From: JANMJD01 sp963847945
Lineage (GTDB): Bacteria; Actinomycetota; Acidimicrobiia; Acidimicrobiales; Ilumatobacteraceae
DNA length: 64,000 bases
NCBI GenBank assembly: GCA_963847945.1
Contig: CAWKBX010000009.1
Coordinates: forward strand, 1,628,280-1,692,279
Direction of reading: 5' to 3'
The notes under the pieces were generated by a model. That model ran no database searches and had not been told where the DNA came from. It saw only the letters and a list, made by a program, of their open reading frames with translations. The position numbers and the translations under genes were made by a program. Below, piece after piece: positions 57,125 through 64,000 of this stretch (the first letter of the stretch is position 1; each line of letters opens with the position of its first letter).

Positions 57125-58799
57125 ATGAAATTCGCACTCAACAGACGGCAGGCGCTGTTCTTCACTGCGGGCGGTGCCTTATGGGCGACGATGGCGCGAG
57201 GTGCTTACCCGCTGGTGATTGCCCCGGTCGTGCGCACCACCAAGGGCCTCGTGCGCGGCACAGTCGTCGATGACGTGCCCGCCTATCTGGGCATTCCATA
57301 CGGCGCGCCGCCGGTCGGCCCGCTTCGCTTCATGCCGCCCGTGCCCCGGGCTGCATGGCACGGCGTCCACGACGGTACGCGCTGGCCGGCCATCGCGATC
57401 CAGCAGGCCAATTCCGACTTCGAAGGCATGGGCAGGACCGGCGACACCCGCCCTCCGCCGCTGACGCACATGCCGCGCAGCAAAGCCGATGTCATGCAGC
57501 TGCCGCAAAGCGAGGATTGCCTGTCGCTCGACGTGTGGACTGCCGCGCCTTCGACCAGGGAGAAAGAAGCCGGTCATGGTCTGGCTGCACGGAGGCGGCT
57601 ACGATCGCGGTTCCGGTTCGGGCTCGATCTATGCCGGCGCCAACCTGGTCAAGCAGGGCGATGTGGTCCTGGTAAACGTCAATCACCGCCTGAATGTCTT
57701 CGGATATCTGCACCTGGGCGACATCGGAGGCCCGGCCTTCGCCTCATCCGGCAACGTCGGCATCCAGGATCTTGTCCTTGCCCTGCGCTGGGTCAGGGAC
57801 AACATCGCGCAATTTGGCGGTGATCCTGCCAATGTCACGATCTTTGGCCAGTCGGGCGGCGGAGCCAAGGCATCCTGTCTTCTCGCCATGCCGAGCGCGC
57901 GCGGACTGTTTCATAAGGCCATCGTAATGAGCGGCGCGGTCTTGCGTGTTCAGGAGAAAGCGCCCGCCGGCCGGATCGCCTTGGCGGTGATGGCTGAACT
58001 GGGTCTGCAACCCGGCGATGTCAAAGGCCTGCAAGCCGTCGATGCCCGTGCCCTACTGGCCGCATCGCGCGAAGCGATTCGAAAGGTCGTCAGCACCGGC
58101 ATGACAAACAGCTGGGCCAGCCTGTCTCCGGTTCTGGACGGGTCGGTCCTGCCCAGACATCCTTTCGATCCCGACGCGCCAGCGATTTCAGCCGACGTTC
58201 CGATGATCGTCGGGACGGTAAGGGACGAAGCGGCGTCTTCGTTCCGAACGGCCGCCACCATTCCCACGGCGAGCGATGACGATGTCCGAAAGGCAGCGCG
58301 CGCAGCTGCGGGAGACAAGGCCGAAGATGCTATCGCGCTGTACAGGCGGCTTCGCCCGGGCGACGCCAACATCTACCGGATCGTCGATATCCAGACCCAA
58401 TCCGGTTCGCGCAAGAACGCGTTCCAGATGGCCGAACGCAAGCTGGCACAGGGTCGCGGCAAGGTGTGGGTCTATGTTAACGCCTGGCAGGGGCCACCTG
58501 ACCGGGTGCCCCACCGCGCTCACCACAGCATCGATCTGGGCCCGACTTTTGGCAATTCGCGTGCCGAGATCTATTTCCCCTATTCACCCGAGGCAGCCGC
58601 ATTCGACAAGGTCCTGCCCGCGACCTGGGCCGCGTTTGCGCACAAGGGCGATCCGAACAATGCGGCGATCCCACAGTGGCCGGCCTATAACTTGGTGAAT
58701 CGGCCGACCATGATGCTCGACGTCCGAAGCCGGCTCGTCAGCGATTTCGAGGGCGAGGCGCGCGCATTCTGGGCGGCGATGCCTGAAGTTGGCGGCTGA
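57125..58799 (+). CDS. Type B carboxylesterase (one frameshift)
   Basis: About 558 residues from ATG 57125. The N-terminus FALNRRQALFFTAGGALWAT resembles a Tat signal (NRRQALF). AYLGIPYGAPPVGPLRF, SEDCLSLDVWTA, then after a shift near 57565 VMVWLHGGGYDRGSGSGS (oxyanion loop), GGDPANVTIFGQSGGGAKAS (nucleophile Ser), and VPHRAHHSIDLGPTFGNS with the catalytic His. It hydrolyses esters in the periplasm. It is the fourth such enzyme in 42 kb, here downstream of a TonB receptor and acyl-CoA dehydrogenase. The tRNA-Lys scar begins 135 bases after its stop. Confidence 0.85.
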
Positions 58800-58933
58800 T
58801 ATAATAACGTGTGTAAACGCCACCGGTGAAGGATTACGAATAGCAGCTGCGTCGCCTGCAGAGCGCGAACGTCCGATCTCCACCACATCCGGATCTTTAA
58901 GGAAAAGTGCGTACGAGTGCGGACACAGAATTG

Positions 58934-58978
58934 CTCTTAATCAGCGGGTCCTAGGTTCGAGCCCTAGTGCGTCCACCA
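58934..58978 (+). tRNA. 3' part of a tRNA-Lys(CTT) gene, probable attachment site
   Basis: The 45 bases give the anticodon loop CTCTTAA (anticodon CTT), the 3' anticodon strand TCAGC, variable loop GGGTC, T arm CTAGG-TTCGAGC-CCTAG, the 3' acceptor strand TGCGTCC, then ACCA. The expected 5' half (GGACGCA acceptor strand, D arm, GCTGA) is absent: the bases before the loop read AGAATTG. A tRNA 3' end without its 5' half is the usual mark of integrase-mediated insertion into a tRNA gene, leaving a copy of the crossover segment at one end of an island. It is not a functional tRNA. Confidence 0.75.
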
Positions 58979-59004
58979 AAATCTCTCAATAAATTAATAG
59001 GTTG

Positions 59005-59062
59005 CAGAAGGCCTTCTGATCCGGCGGAACCTGGAATTGAAATTAGGTTCCGTACAGGTTCC
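59005..59062. repeat. Cluster of short palindromes next to the tRNA scar
   Basis: CAGAAGGCCTTCTG (59005-59018) is a perfect 14-base palindrome. It is followed by GGAACCT (59026-59032) and two direct copies of its inverse, AGGTTCC, at 59045-59051 and 59056-59062. Such arrays beside an attachment site can be recombinase arm sites or operators for the following gene. The remaining bases to 59208 hold no gene. Confidence 0.4.
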
Positions 59063-59208
59063 ACCCTGTGATGAAATCCAGTACTGAACGGCGCTGGACG
59101 CGGTTGCACGAGCGCCTTCTATTCCCGGTGATGCAATCATTACCCGAACGCCTTATAAGACATTGGGATCGGCGTTGACCTCGTATCGCCAAGCCGGAGG
59201 GACGAGCA

Positions 59209-60237
59209 ATGGACGCAACCAGATGGAGCGTAATCGACGATCTCGCGCACAGACGTTGCCCTGACAATTTGGATGCCGGTTATTCCGAGATCGCTGCAAT
59301 GGCCGCTTGCCTCGAAGAGTGGGCCGAGCCGAAGATGCGCTTCCGAGAAAAGGCACTGGTCGCGCTGGGCTTTGGCCTGATCCCCTTCGCGCTGGCGACC
59401 GCCGCGCTATGGAATCTTGGCGACATTTCCACATTGATCGCCATATGCCTTATCGGAGGCTGGCTGGCTGTGATCGCGATATTCTTCGGCCTGCCAAGTC
59501 TTGGACCTCAATTATTAATGGCATATGGCCACCCAGGTCTATTTGCGAACCCAAGCCTTCAACCCCTTCGGGACCATTTGTCCGATCTGCATGATTCTGA
59601 CCGGCACGTGTTCGATGCCGAAGGCAACAAGGTCGGTAAGGATGAATTGAAGAATAACTGGCTGCTCTTTGCCTATGTCGCCGACAAACGGCTCCGGCAA
59701 TTGGCCATCAGCATTCGCAATCGGGTCCGCTCTGAAAACTATGCAGGTGGCCTATTCGTGCTGCGGCCTCAGCCTCAAGCAATTGAACCCGAAATCGAGG
59801 ACACCACGGACGAAGCTGCCGCCCCCGTTTCCAGCACCGCAAAGGCACTCGCCAAGCCCATCAAACGGCTTTGGATATCAAACATCACCAAGCGGAATTT
59901 CGACAAGCGAAAAACTTTGGTGCTCCAGTTTTGGCCTTACCCGCAACGGACCCAAGTCGGCGAGATGTTGACCATTGCCCACCAGGTGGCGCTTGCCAAT
60001 CGGGCCATTTCAAAACCTGCTTTGAAGCGGATTTGCATCGAACATCTCATCACCAAGGCGCTGCCCATTGGACTTGGCGATGGGCGGGCTGGCAAGAACG
60101 AAAACTCGGATGAATGGATCGATCGGATGCTGGGAGACGAGCGTAAGCATCGATACCGGCTGGTTCGCCTGATCCTTACCGACCCAAAATCAGCCGAATC
60201 CAAGGAATTTCTCTCCGAACTGCCGCTGAACCCTTGA
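59209..60237 (+). CDS. Hypothetical protein with two membrane helices
   Basis: 342 residues from ATG 59209 with GGAGGGACGAGC upstream. Two adjacent hydrophobic segments at about residues 49-68 (ALVALGFGLIPFALATAALW) and 75-95 (STLIAICLIGGWLAVIAIFF) anchor it in the membrane; the remaining about 245 residues are soluble, charged and probably cytoplasmic. I recognise no family. The lower GC content and codon choice compared with the catabolic genes, and the position between a tRNA scar and an AlpA-like gene, suggest it belongs to a mobile element. Confidence 0.6.
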   Translation: MDATRWSVIDDLAHRRCPDNLDAGYSEIAAMAACLEEWAEPKMRFREKALVALGFGLIPFALATAALWNLGDISTLIAICLIGGWLAVIAIFFGLPSLGPQLLMAYGHPGLFANPSLQPLRDHLSDLHDSDRHVFDAEGNKVGKDELKNNWLLFAYVADKRLRQLAISIRNRVRSENYAGGLFVLRPQPQAIEPEIEDTTDEAAAPVSSTAKALAKPIKRLWISNITKRNFDKRKTLVLQFWPYPQRTQVGEMLTIAHQVALANRAISKPALKRICIEHLITKALPIGLGDGRAGKNENSDEWIDRMLGDERKHRYRLVRLILTDPKSAESKEFLSELPLNP

Positions 60238-60346
60238 CCGTTACCGGACGTTACCAAACAATTTTTGTAACGGGTCGTAAGCGTCTGGACACAATTGGAT
60301 AATTGGCATCAGCTCGCCCTCTCAATAAACGAGAGAGGACATTGCG

Positions 60347-60553
60347 ATGCTTCAGGAATACAACGACAGGCTCCTCAGCCTTTCTGCCGTCATGAAAATG
60401 CTCAGCGTGGCGAGCCGTTCGACGATGTACAACTACGTCAAGCAAAACCCCGATTTTCCAAAGCCATTCAAGATCGCAGGCGAGCGGGGGCGGGTAAAAT
60501 TCCGGGCCCGAGAGGTCGCCCAATTTATCGACTCACTGGGCGCGGGAGAGTGA
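60347..60553 (+). CDS. AlpA-like helix-turn-helix regulator
   Basis: 68 residues: RLLSLSAVMKMLSVASRSTM, then YNYVKQNPDFPKPFKIAGER and KFRAREVAQFID. This is the AlpA/excisionase-type winged HTH pattern (hxxLxSVxxxLxxSRSTxYxxV ... FPxPxxL ... Wxx.EVxxWI). AlpA-like proteins control prophage and island integrase genes. Residue W of the usual WxxxEV is F here. It is followed after two bases by another small gene. It supports mobile-element identity for the region right of the tRNA scar, although no integrase gene lies inside the window. Confidence 0.82.
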   Translation: MLQEYNDRLLSLSAVMKMLSVASRSTMYNYVKQNPDFPKPFKIAGERGRVKFRAREVAQFIDSLGAGE

Positions 60554-60555
60554 CC

Positions 60556-60777
60556 ATGAGCAACCTCGCCGCCCTCGCTGCGTCGAAGGCTCAAGCCCTC
60601 GGCATTTACATGCTCAATCGCCTGACCGGGTTTCCCGAAGTCACGATGCGTTATCGTGCAGACTGGCACATCTTCTCCGAGACTCACACGACAATCCTCG
60701 CCCTGATCGAAGACAGTCCGCGCGGCGAGCTGGCGCGGCACATAATTCCAATGTGGTATGCGGAGCTGGACCAGTGA
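60556..60777 (+). CDS. Small protein of unknown function
   Basis: 73 residues, ATG 60556 two bases after the AlpA stop, ending HIIPMWYAELDQ. It contains TGFPEVTMRYRADWHIFSET and no motif I recognise. Tight spacing with its neighbours (2 bases upstream, a 4-base GTGA overlap downstream) makes it a real member of a small island operon. Confidence 0.55.
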   Translation: MSNLAALAASKAQALGIYMLNRLTGFPEVTMRYRADWHIFSETHTTILALIEDSPRGELARHIIPMWYAELDQ

Positions 60778-60899
60778 GCAGGTCTCATTCAAGTCATCGT
60801 TGGCGCGGCCTGCCCTATGGAACGTCCCGCAGCGACCGCACCCAGATGCTTCGAGAACAGACCAGGACAAAACATGCATCGAATTTGCAATTCGATGTA
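60774..60899 (+). pseudogene. Small ORF cut by IS3-family insertion
   Basis: GTG 60774 overlaps the previous stop (GTGA) and opens a frame of about 42 basic residues (SRSHSSHRWRGLPYGTSRSD...) that runs into the left end of the IS3-family element at 60900. The open frame continues artificially inside the element. The native remainder is not found directly beyond the element's right end at 63481. Confidence 0.4.
60877..60897. repeat. Perfect inverted repeat at the left edge of the IS3-family element
   Basis: CATCGAATT-TGC-AATTCGATG has nine-base perfect arms, extendable to twelve with one mismatch, and ends three bases before the element's inverted repeat. It may be a terminator-like dyad that attracted the insertion, or a recombination remnant. 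Confidence 0.5.
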
Positions 60900-61686
60900 T
60901 GGCCTGCTGCCGGTTTGATGGACACCGAGATAAGGTGTTTTATCGAACTGGAGGTACAGCATGGAACGAAGGAAGTTTGCCCGCGAGTTCAAACTTGAAG
61001 CGGTAAGGTTGATCAAGGATCGCGGTGTCAGCATCGCGCAGGCGTCGCGGGATCTGGATGTGCACCAGACGGTGTTGCGCAACTGGGTCAGGGATTTTCG
61101 CGAAGACCCGGTCAGCGCCTTTCCGGGGCACGGGCAGTTAAAGCCGGAGCAGTTGGAGATCACCCGTCTCCGCAAGGAAGTGGCGAAGCTCAAGGCGGAG
61201 CGCGACATTCTAAAAAAAGCCGCGGCCTATTTTGCGAAGGGACTCCCTGTGAGGTTCACCTTCATCGCAAAGCACCGGGAGATATGGCCGGTATCGTGGA
61301 TGTGCGGGGCCCTCGGTGTCTCGCGGAGCGGGTTCCATGCCTGGCTCACCCGTGCGCCATCGGCTCGTGCCCGCAGCGACAAGAAGATCGGCGCAAGGGT
61401 CAAGGCGAGCCATCTGCGAGCTATCGGACCTATGGCGCGCGGCGCGTCTGGCACGACATGCTGGCCGAAGGCGTCTCCTGTGGCCTGCACCGGATCCAAC
61501 GGCTGATGCGTCAGCAGGGACTGCGGGCACGGCCGCGCCGGCGGGGCCTTCCCAAGGATCAGGGCGAACGCTCGATCATCGCTGGCAATGTGCTGGACCG
61601 TCAGTTCACCGCCGATGGTCCGAACCGGAAGTGGGTGGCCCACTTCAGCTACATCTGGACTGCGGAAGGCTGGTTCGATGTCGCCG

Positions 61687-63014
61687 GGGACTGTCAGTAA
61701 TTTCGTGTGTGGGCGGGCGGTTGAACATTACGCCGCCATGGCTTTGATGAAGCGTTCGCCGAAGATGACGGCGAACTGGGCCTTGGCCATGGACCACTCA
61801 CGCGGCGGCATCTTCCACTCTTTTTCCGATCGGTTCAAGATCAGATAGAGCAGCTTGGTCGCGGCCTCGTCGCTGGGGAAGTGGCCCCTGGCCCTGACCG
61901 CCCGCCGGAGCTTCGAGTTCAGCGCCTCGATGGCATTGGTGGTGTAGATGATCCTGCGCACCTCCTCGGGGAAGGCAAAGAACGGGATGACCTCGGCCCA
62001 TGCCCGCCGCCAGCTCTGGCCGATGGCGGGATAGCGCTGCCCCCATTCGCTGGCCTCGAAGGCGGTCAGCGCCTCCTCGGCGGCCTTGGCATCCACGGCG
62101 CGGTAGATGTCCTTCAGGGCCGTCGCCAGCGGCTTGCGGTCCTTCCAGGACACGAAGTCCATGCGAGTTGCGCAGCAGATGGACGATGCAGGTCTGAACC
62201 GTCGGCATCGGGGAACACGGCGGTGATCGCATCGGGGAAGCCCTTGAGGCCGTCGACGACCGCCAGCATGATATCCTCGACGCCGCGGTTCTTGAGCTCG
62301 TTCATGACGCGGAGCCAGAACTTGGCGCCTTCATTCTGCTCGATCCACAGGCCGAGAACCTCCTTGCCGCCATCGGCGCGGACGCCCAAGCGCGATATGG
62401 ATAGCCTTGTTGCGGACCATGCCTTCGTCGCGGATCTTGACGCGGATGGCGTCGAAGAACACCAGCGGATAGGCCGGATCGAGCGGGCGCTGCTGCCAGG
62501 CGGCGACCTCGTCGAGCACGGCATCGGTGACCGTCGATATCAGGTCGGGCGAGACGTCGATGCCGTAAAGCTCGCGCAGATGCCCGGTGATCTCCCGCGT
62601 GCTCATGCCGCGCGCATACATCGAGATGATCTTGTCATCGAACCCCGGAAAGCGGCGCTGATATTTGGCGATCAGTTGCGGATCGAAGCTGCCGGCACGG
62701 TCACGCGGCACGTCGATCTCGATCTTGCCGGTGTCGGTCATCACCGTCTTCCGGCCATAGCCGTTGCGGTTGTTGCCCGCCTTGCTCGTCGCTGCCCAGA
62801 TGATGATCCATCTCGGCATTCAGCGCCCGTTCGGCCAGCGCCTTCTTCAGACGAATCGAGCAATCCGCCCTGATCCAACGCGGCGCTGGCATCGCTGCCT
62901 GCCAGCAATTGATCAAGAAGCTCATGCCGGGATCGCAGGCTCTTTGCGTCGTGACATAGTGGGACTCCTTCTTACCCATTATGCCCGCCCACACACGAAA
63001 TTACTGACAGTCCC
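61687..63014 (-). mobile_element. IS256-family insertion sequence nested in the IS3-family element
   Basis: The ends are inverted repeats of at least 32 bases beginning GGGACTGTCAGTAATTTCGT at 61687 and, inverted, ending at 63014. Total length is 1328 bases, as expected for the family. The flanks are an 8-base target duplication, TGTCGCCG (61679-61686) and TGTCGACG (63015-63022), differing at one base. Removing the element and one copy restores the IS3 OrfB around GWFDVA/VVGWSM. The order of events is therefore IS3 first, IS256 second. Confidence 0.9.
61728..62957 (-). pseudogene. IS256-family (mutator-type) transposase, frameshifted
   Basis: ATG 62957 begins SRRKEPAIP; in successive frames follow LKKALAERALNAEMDHHLG, NRNGYGRKTVMTDTGKIEID, RFPGFDDKIISMYARGMSTR, then YPLVFFDAIRVKIRDEG (first Asp), EDIMLAVVDGLKGFPDAI (second Asp) and NAIEALNSKLRRAVR (catalytic Glu). 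It ends GERFIKAMAA at 61728. All DDE residues are present, but shifts near 62922, 62840, 62775, 62390 and 62200 break the frame. Given the error pattern elsewhere in the window, the element could be intact in the genome. Confidence 0.85.
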
Positions 63015-63481
63015 TGTCGACGGCCGTGATCCACCTGTCTCGCGGCGGGTGGTTGGCTGGTCGATGCAGGCGGAGATGACTGCCCAGCTCGTCCCCGAGG
63101 CGCTGACCATGGCGATCTGGCGGCGCGGAAAGCCCGATGCCCTGTTGCGTAACACCGTCAGGGCATCCAGTACCCCGCGAGCGTTCCTGCGGTTGATGGC
63201 CGATAGCGGCGTCACCTGCTCGATGAGCCGGTCAGGCAACTGCTGAGGACAATGCTGCCATGGAAAGCTTCTTCTCCTCGCTCAAGATCGAGCGGGTAGG
63301 CAGGAAGGTCTATCGATCAAGGGATGAAGCCAGGGCCGATGTGTTCGACTATATCGAACGCTTCTACAACCCGCGCGGCGACACTCGACGATCGGTTACA
63401 AAAGCCCCATCGACTTCGAACGCGAAGCCGGTGTAGCATAAATCAGCTTATCTCGGTGTCCATCAAACCGGCAGCAGGCCA

Positions 63482-63996
63482 GAATGCCGCTTCTCGAATT
63501 CGGATTTGCCATAGGTCAGCTCCACCGCAGCCAGCTTGCGTTGCAGGATCGGCACAAGGAAATTGCCGCTGCCGCACGCCGGTTCCAGAAAGCGCGAGTC
63601 GATCCTTTCGCTCTCGCCCTTCACCAGATCGAGCATCTTTTCGACCAGCCAGGGCGGGGTGAACACCTCGCCATGATCGGCAACGCGCTTCTTCGATTTG
63701 ATCAGGCTGCCGGATTTGAACAGCGGTCCCTCGTCGCGCGTGACGGCAAATTCCGGCTGGCGCGGTTTCAGCCCCACTGGCTTTTCATGAGCGCTCATCC
63801 TGCCGATAAGATCGAGCGACCGGATGACATGCGCAGGCGGCTGCTCCTTGCCGTCCTCCCAATCGCGTGCAACGTCGGGCGATATGCCAAACTCCCTGGC
63901 AACATCGGCGAGGGTCAAGCCCGCTCCTGCCCGATGGGTTGCGAAAGACATATCAACAGCGCGCCCGTCAAGCCGCCGCAGCCGCAGAACGGGCAT
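63482..63996 (-). pseudogene. N6-adenine DNA methyltransferase (restriction subunit M-like) with N-terminal HTH, truncated by IS3
   Basis: The minus-strand frame from the right edge starts with an HTH segment (LTLADVAREFGISPDVARDW), then an internal ATG 63798 begins a typical methyltransferase: KKRVADHGEVFTPPWLVEKM, and SRFLEPACGSGNFLVPILQR with the AdoMet motif I (EPACGSGNFL). The coding sequence is cut at 63482 by the IS right end after YGKSEFEKRH; the catalytic D/NPPY motif and target-recognition part are missing. Its continuation is not on the other side of the element, so a deletion accompanied insertion. Whether the HTH part is fused or a separate gene ending by a missed shift is unclear. 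Confidence 0.78.
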
Positions 63997-64000
63997 CGCC

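Larger units (their letters stand above)
60961..63441 (+). pseudogene. IS3-family transposase OrfA/OrfB, disrupted
   Basis: OrfA: MERRKFAREFKLEAVRLIKD, HTH and leucine-zipper region (ITRLRKEVAKLKAERDILKK) to about 61240. It runs in frame into OrfB (RFTFIAKHREIWPV ... GVSRSGFHAWLTR), where the group normally needs programmed frameshifting. A shift near 61425 leads to YGARRVWHDMLAEGVSCGLH and RQFTADGPNRKWVAHFSYIW (first catalytic Asp position, here reading VAHFSY). The IS256 insertion splits it at 61679-61686. It resumes at 63015 with RRVVGWSMQAEMTAQLVPEA, MSRSGN, NAAMESFFSSLK (catalytic Glu) and FDYIERFYNPR. It is non-functional. Confidence 0.85.
60900..63481 (+). mobile_element. IS3-family (IS51-group-like) insertion sequence, interrupted by IS256-family element
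   Basis: Left inverted repeat 60900-60934 begins TGGCCTGCTGCCGG; the right copy 63447-63481 is its perfect inverse over about 35 bases. Without the nested element and one target copy the length is 1246 bases, normal for this group. It carries orfA and orfB (60961-63441). No clear target duplication flanks it: the three bases outside are GTA on the left and GAA on the right, which suggests a deletion after insertion. Confidence 0.88.

Noticed and set aside
58934..58978. A functional tRNA-Lys gene
   Set aside because: The 5' acceptor strand, D arm and 5' anticodon strand are absent, so it cannot fold into a tRNA.

Overview
The window is GC-rich and joins sequence of at least two origins. Positions 1-~2800 carry a BON-domain protein and two adjacent WS/DGAT wax-ester/triacylglycerol synthases, a combination typical of actinobacteria. 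The second synthase stops just after its catalytic motif. From about 2830 on, everything looks like an alphaproteobacterium of the sphingomonad type: three TonB-dependent receptors, spinster-type MFS carriers, Tat-exported type B carboxylesterases and many CoA-dependent catabolic genes. The join is either a chimeric assembly or a recombination breakpoint.

Positions 2.9-58.8 kb form one dense catabolic region. Left part: acyl dehydratase, acyl-CoA ligase and MFS (+); an IorAB-type molybdenum hydroxylase, a PQQ/haem c dehydrogenase and a VanA-like Rieske oxygenase (-); a TonB receptor and two carboxylesterases (-); MFS, BKACE, TonB receptor and a third esterase (+). Middle part: an IS5-family remnant, a LysR regulator, an operon of acyl-CoA ligase, enoyl-CoA hydratase, MmgE/PrpD and MFS; a CaiB CoA-transferase; a complete beta-oxidation set (MaoC, SDR, acyl-CoA dehydrogenase, thiolase); a divergent acyl-CoA dehydrogenase/CitE/MaoC/SnoaL/CaiB operon; a TetR regulator; an alpha-methylacyl-CoA racemase; MmgE/PrpD and aldehyde dehydrogenase. 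Right part: CapA-like protein, hydroxyisobutyrate-dehydrogenase-like protein, CMD protein, TonB receptor, acyl-CoA dehydrogenase and a fourth esterase.

Read together (inference), receptors import an ester, esterases cleave it in the periplasm, PQQ, molybdenum and Rieske enzymes oxidise the alcohol part, and CoA ligases, CoA-transferases, the racemase and hydratases dismantle a branched acyl or dicarboxylate part. No ring-cleavage dioxygenase is visible, so an aliphatic or alicyclic substrate is favoured. Two groups of shared inverted repeats in the promoters suggest at least two regulons: ATAGG-N5-CCTAT (LysR type) at four promoters, and TGTTCG-N6-CGAACA at three.

At 58.93 kb lies the 3' part of a tRNA-Lys gene, a typical integration scar. 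Beyond it is mobile-element DNA: a membrane protein, an AlpA-like regulator, small ORFs, an IS3-family element itself split by an IS256-family element with an 8-bp target duplication, and an adenine methyltransferase cut off by the IS3 end.

Many genes contain single-base frameshifts, very dense at 2.9-5 kb and 37.6-39.5 kb. Because motifs survive on both sides of each shift, most are probably sequencing errors. Coordinates for those genes give the extent of the whole reconstructed gene.
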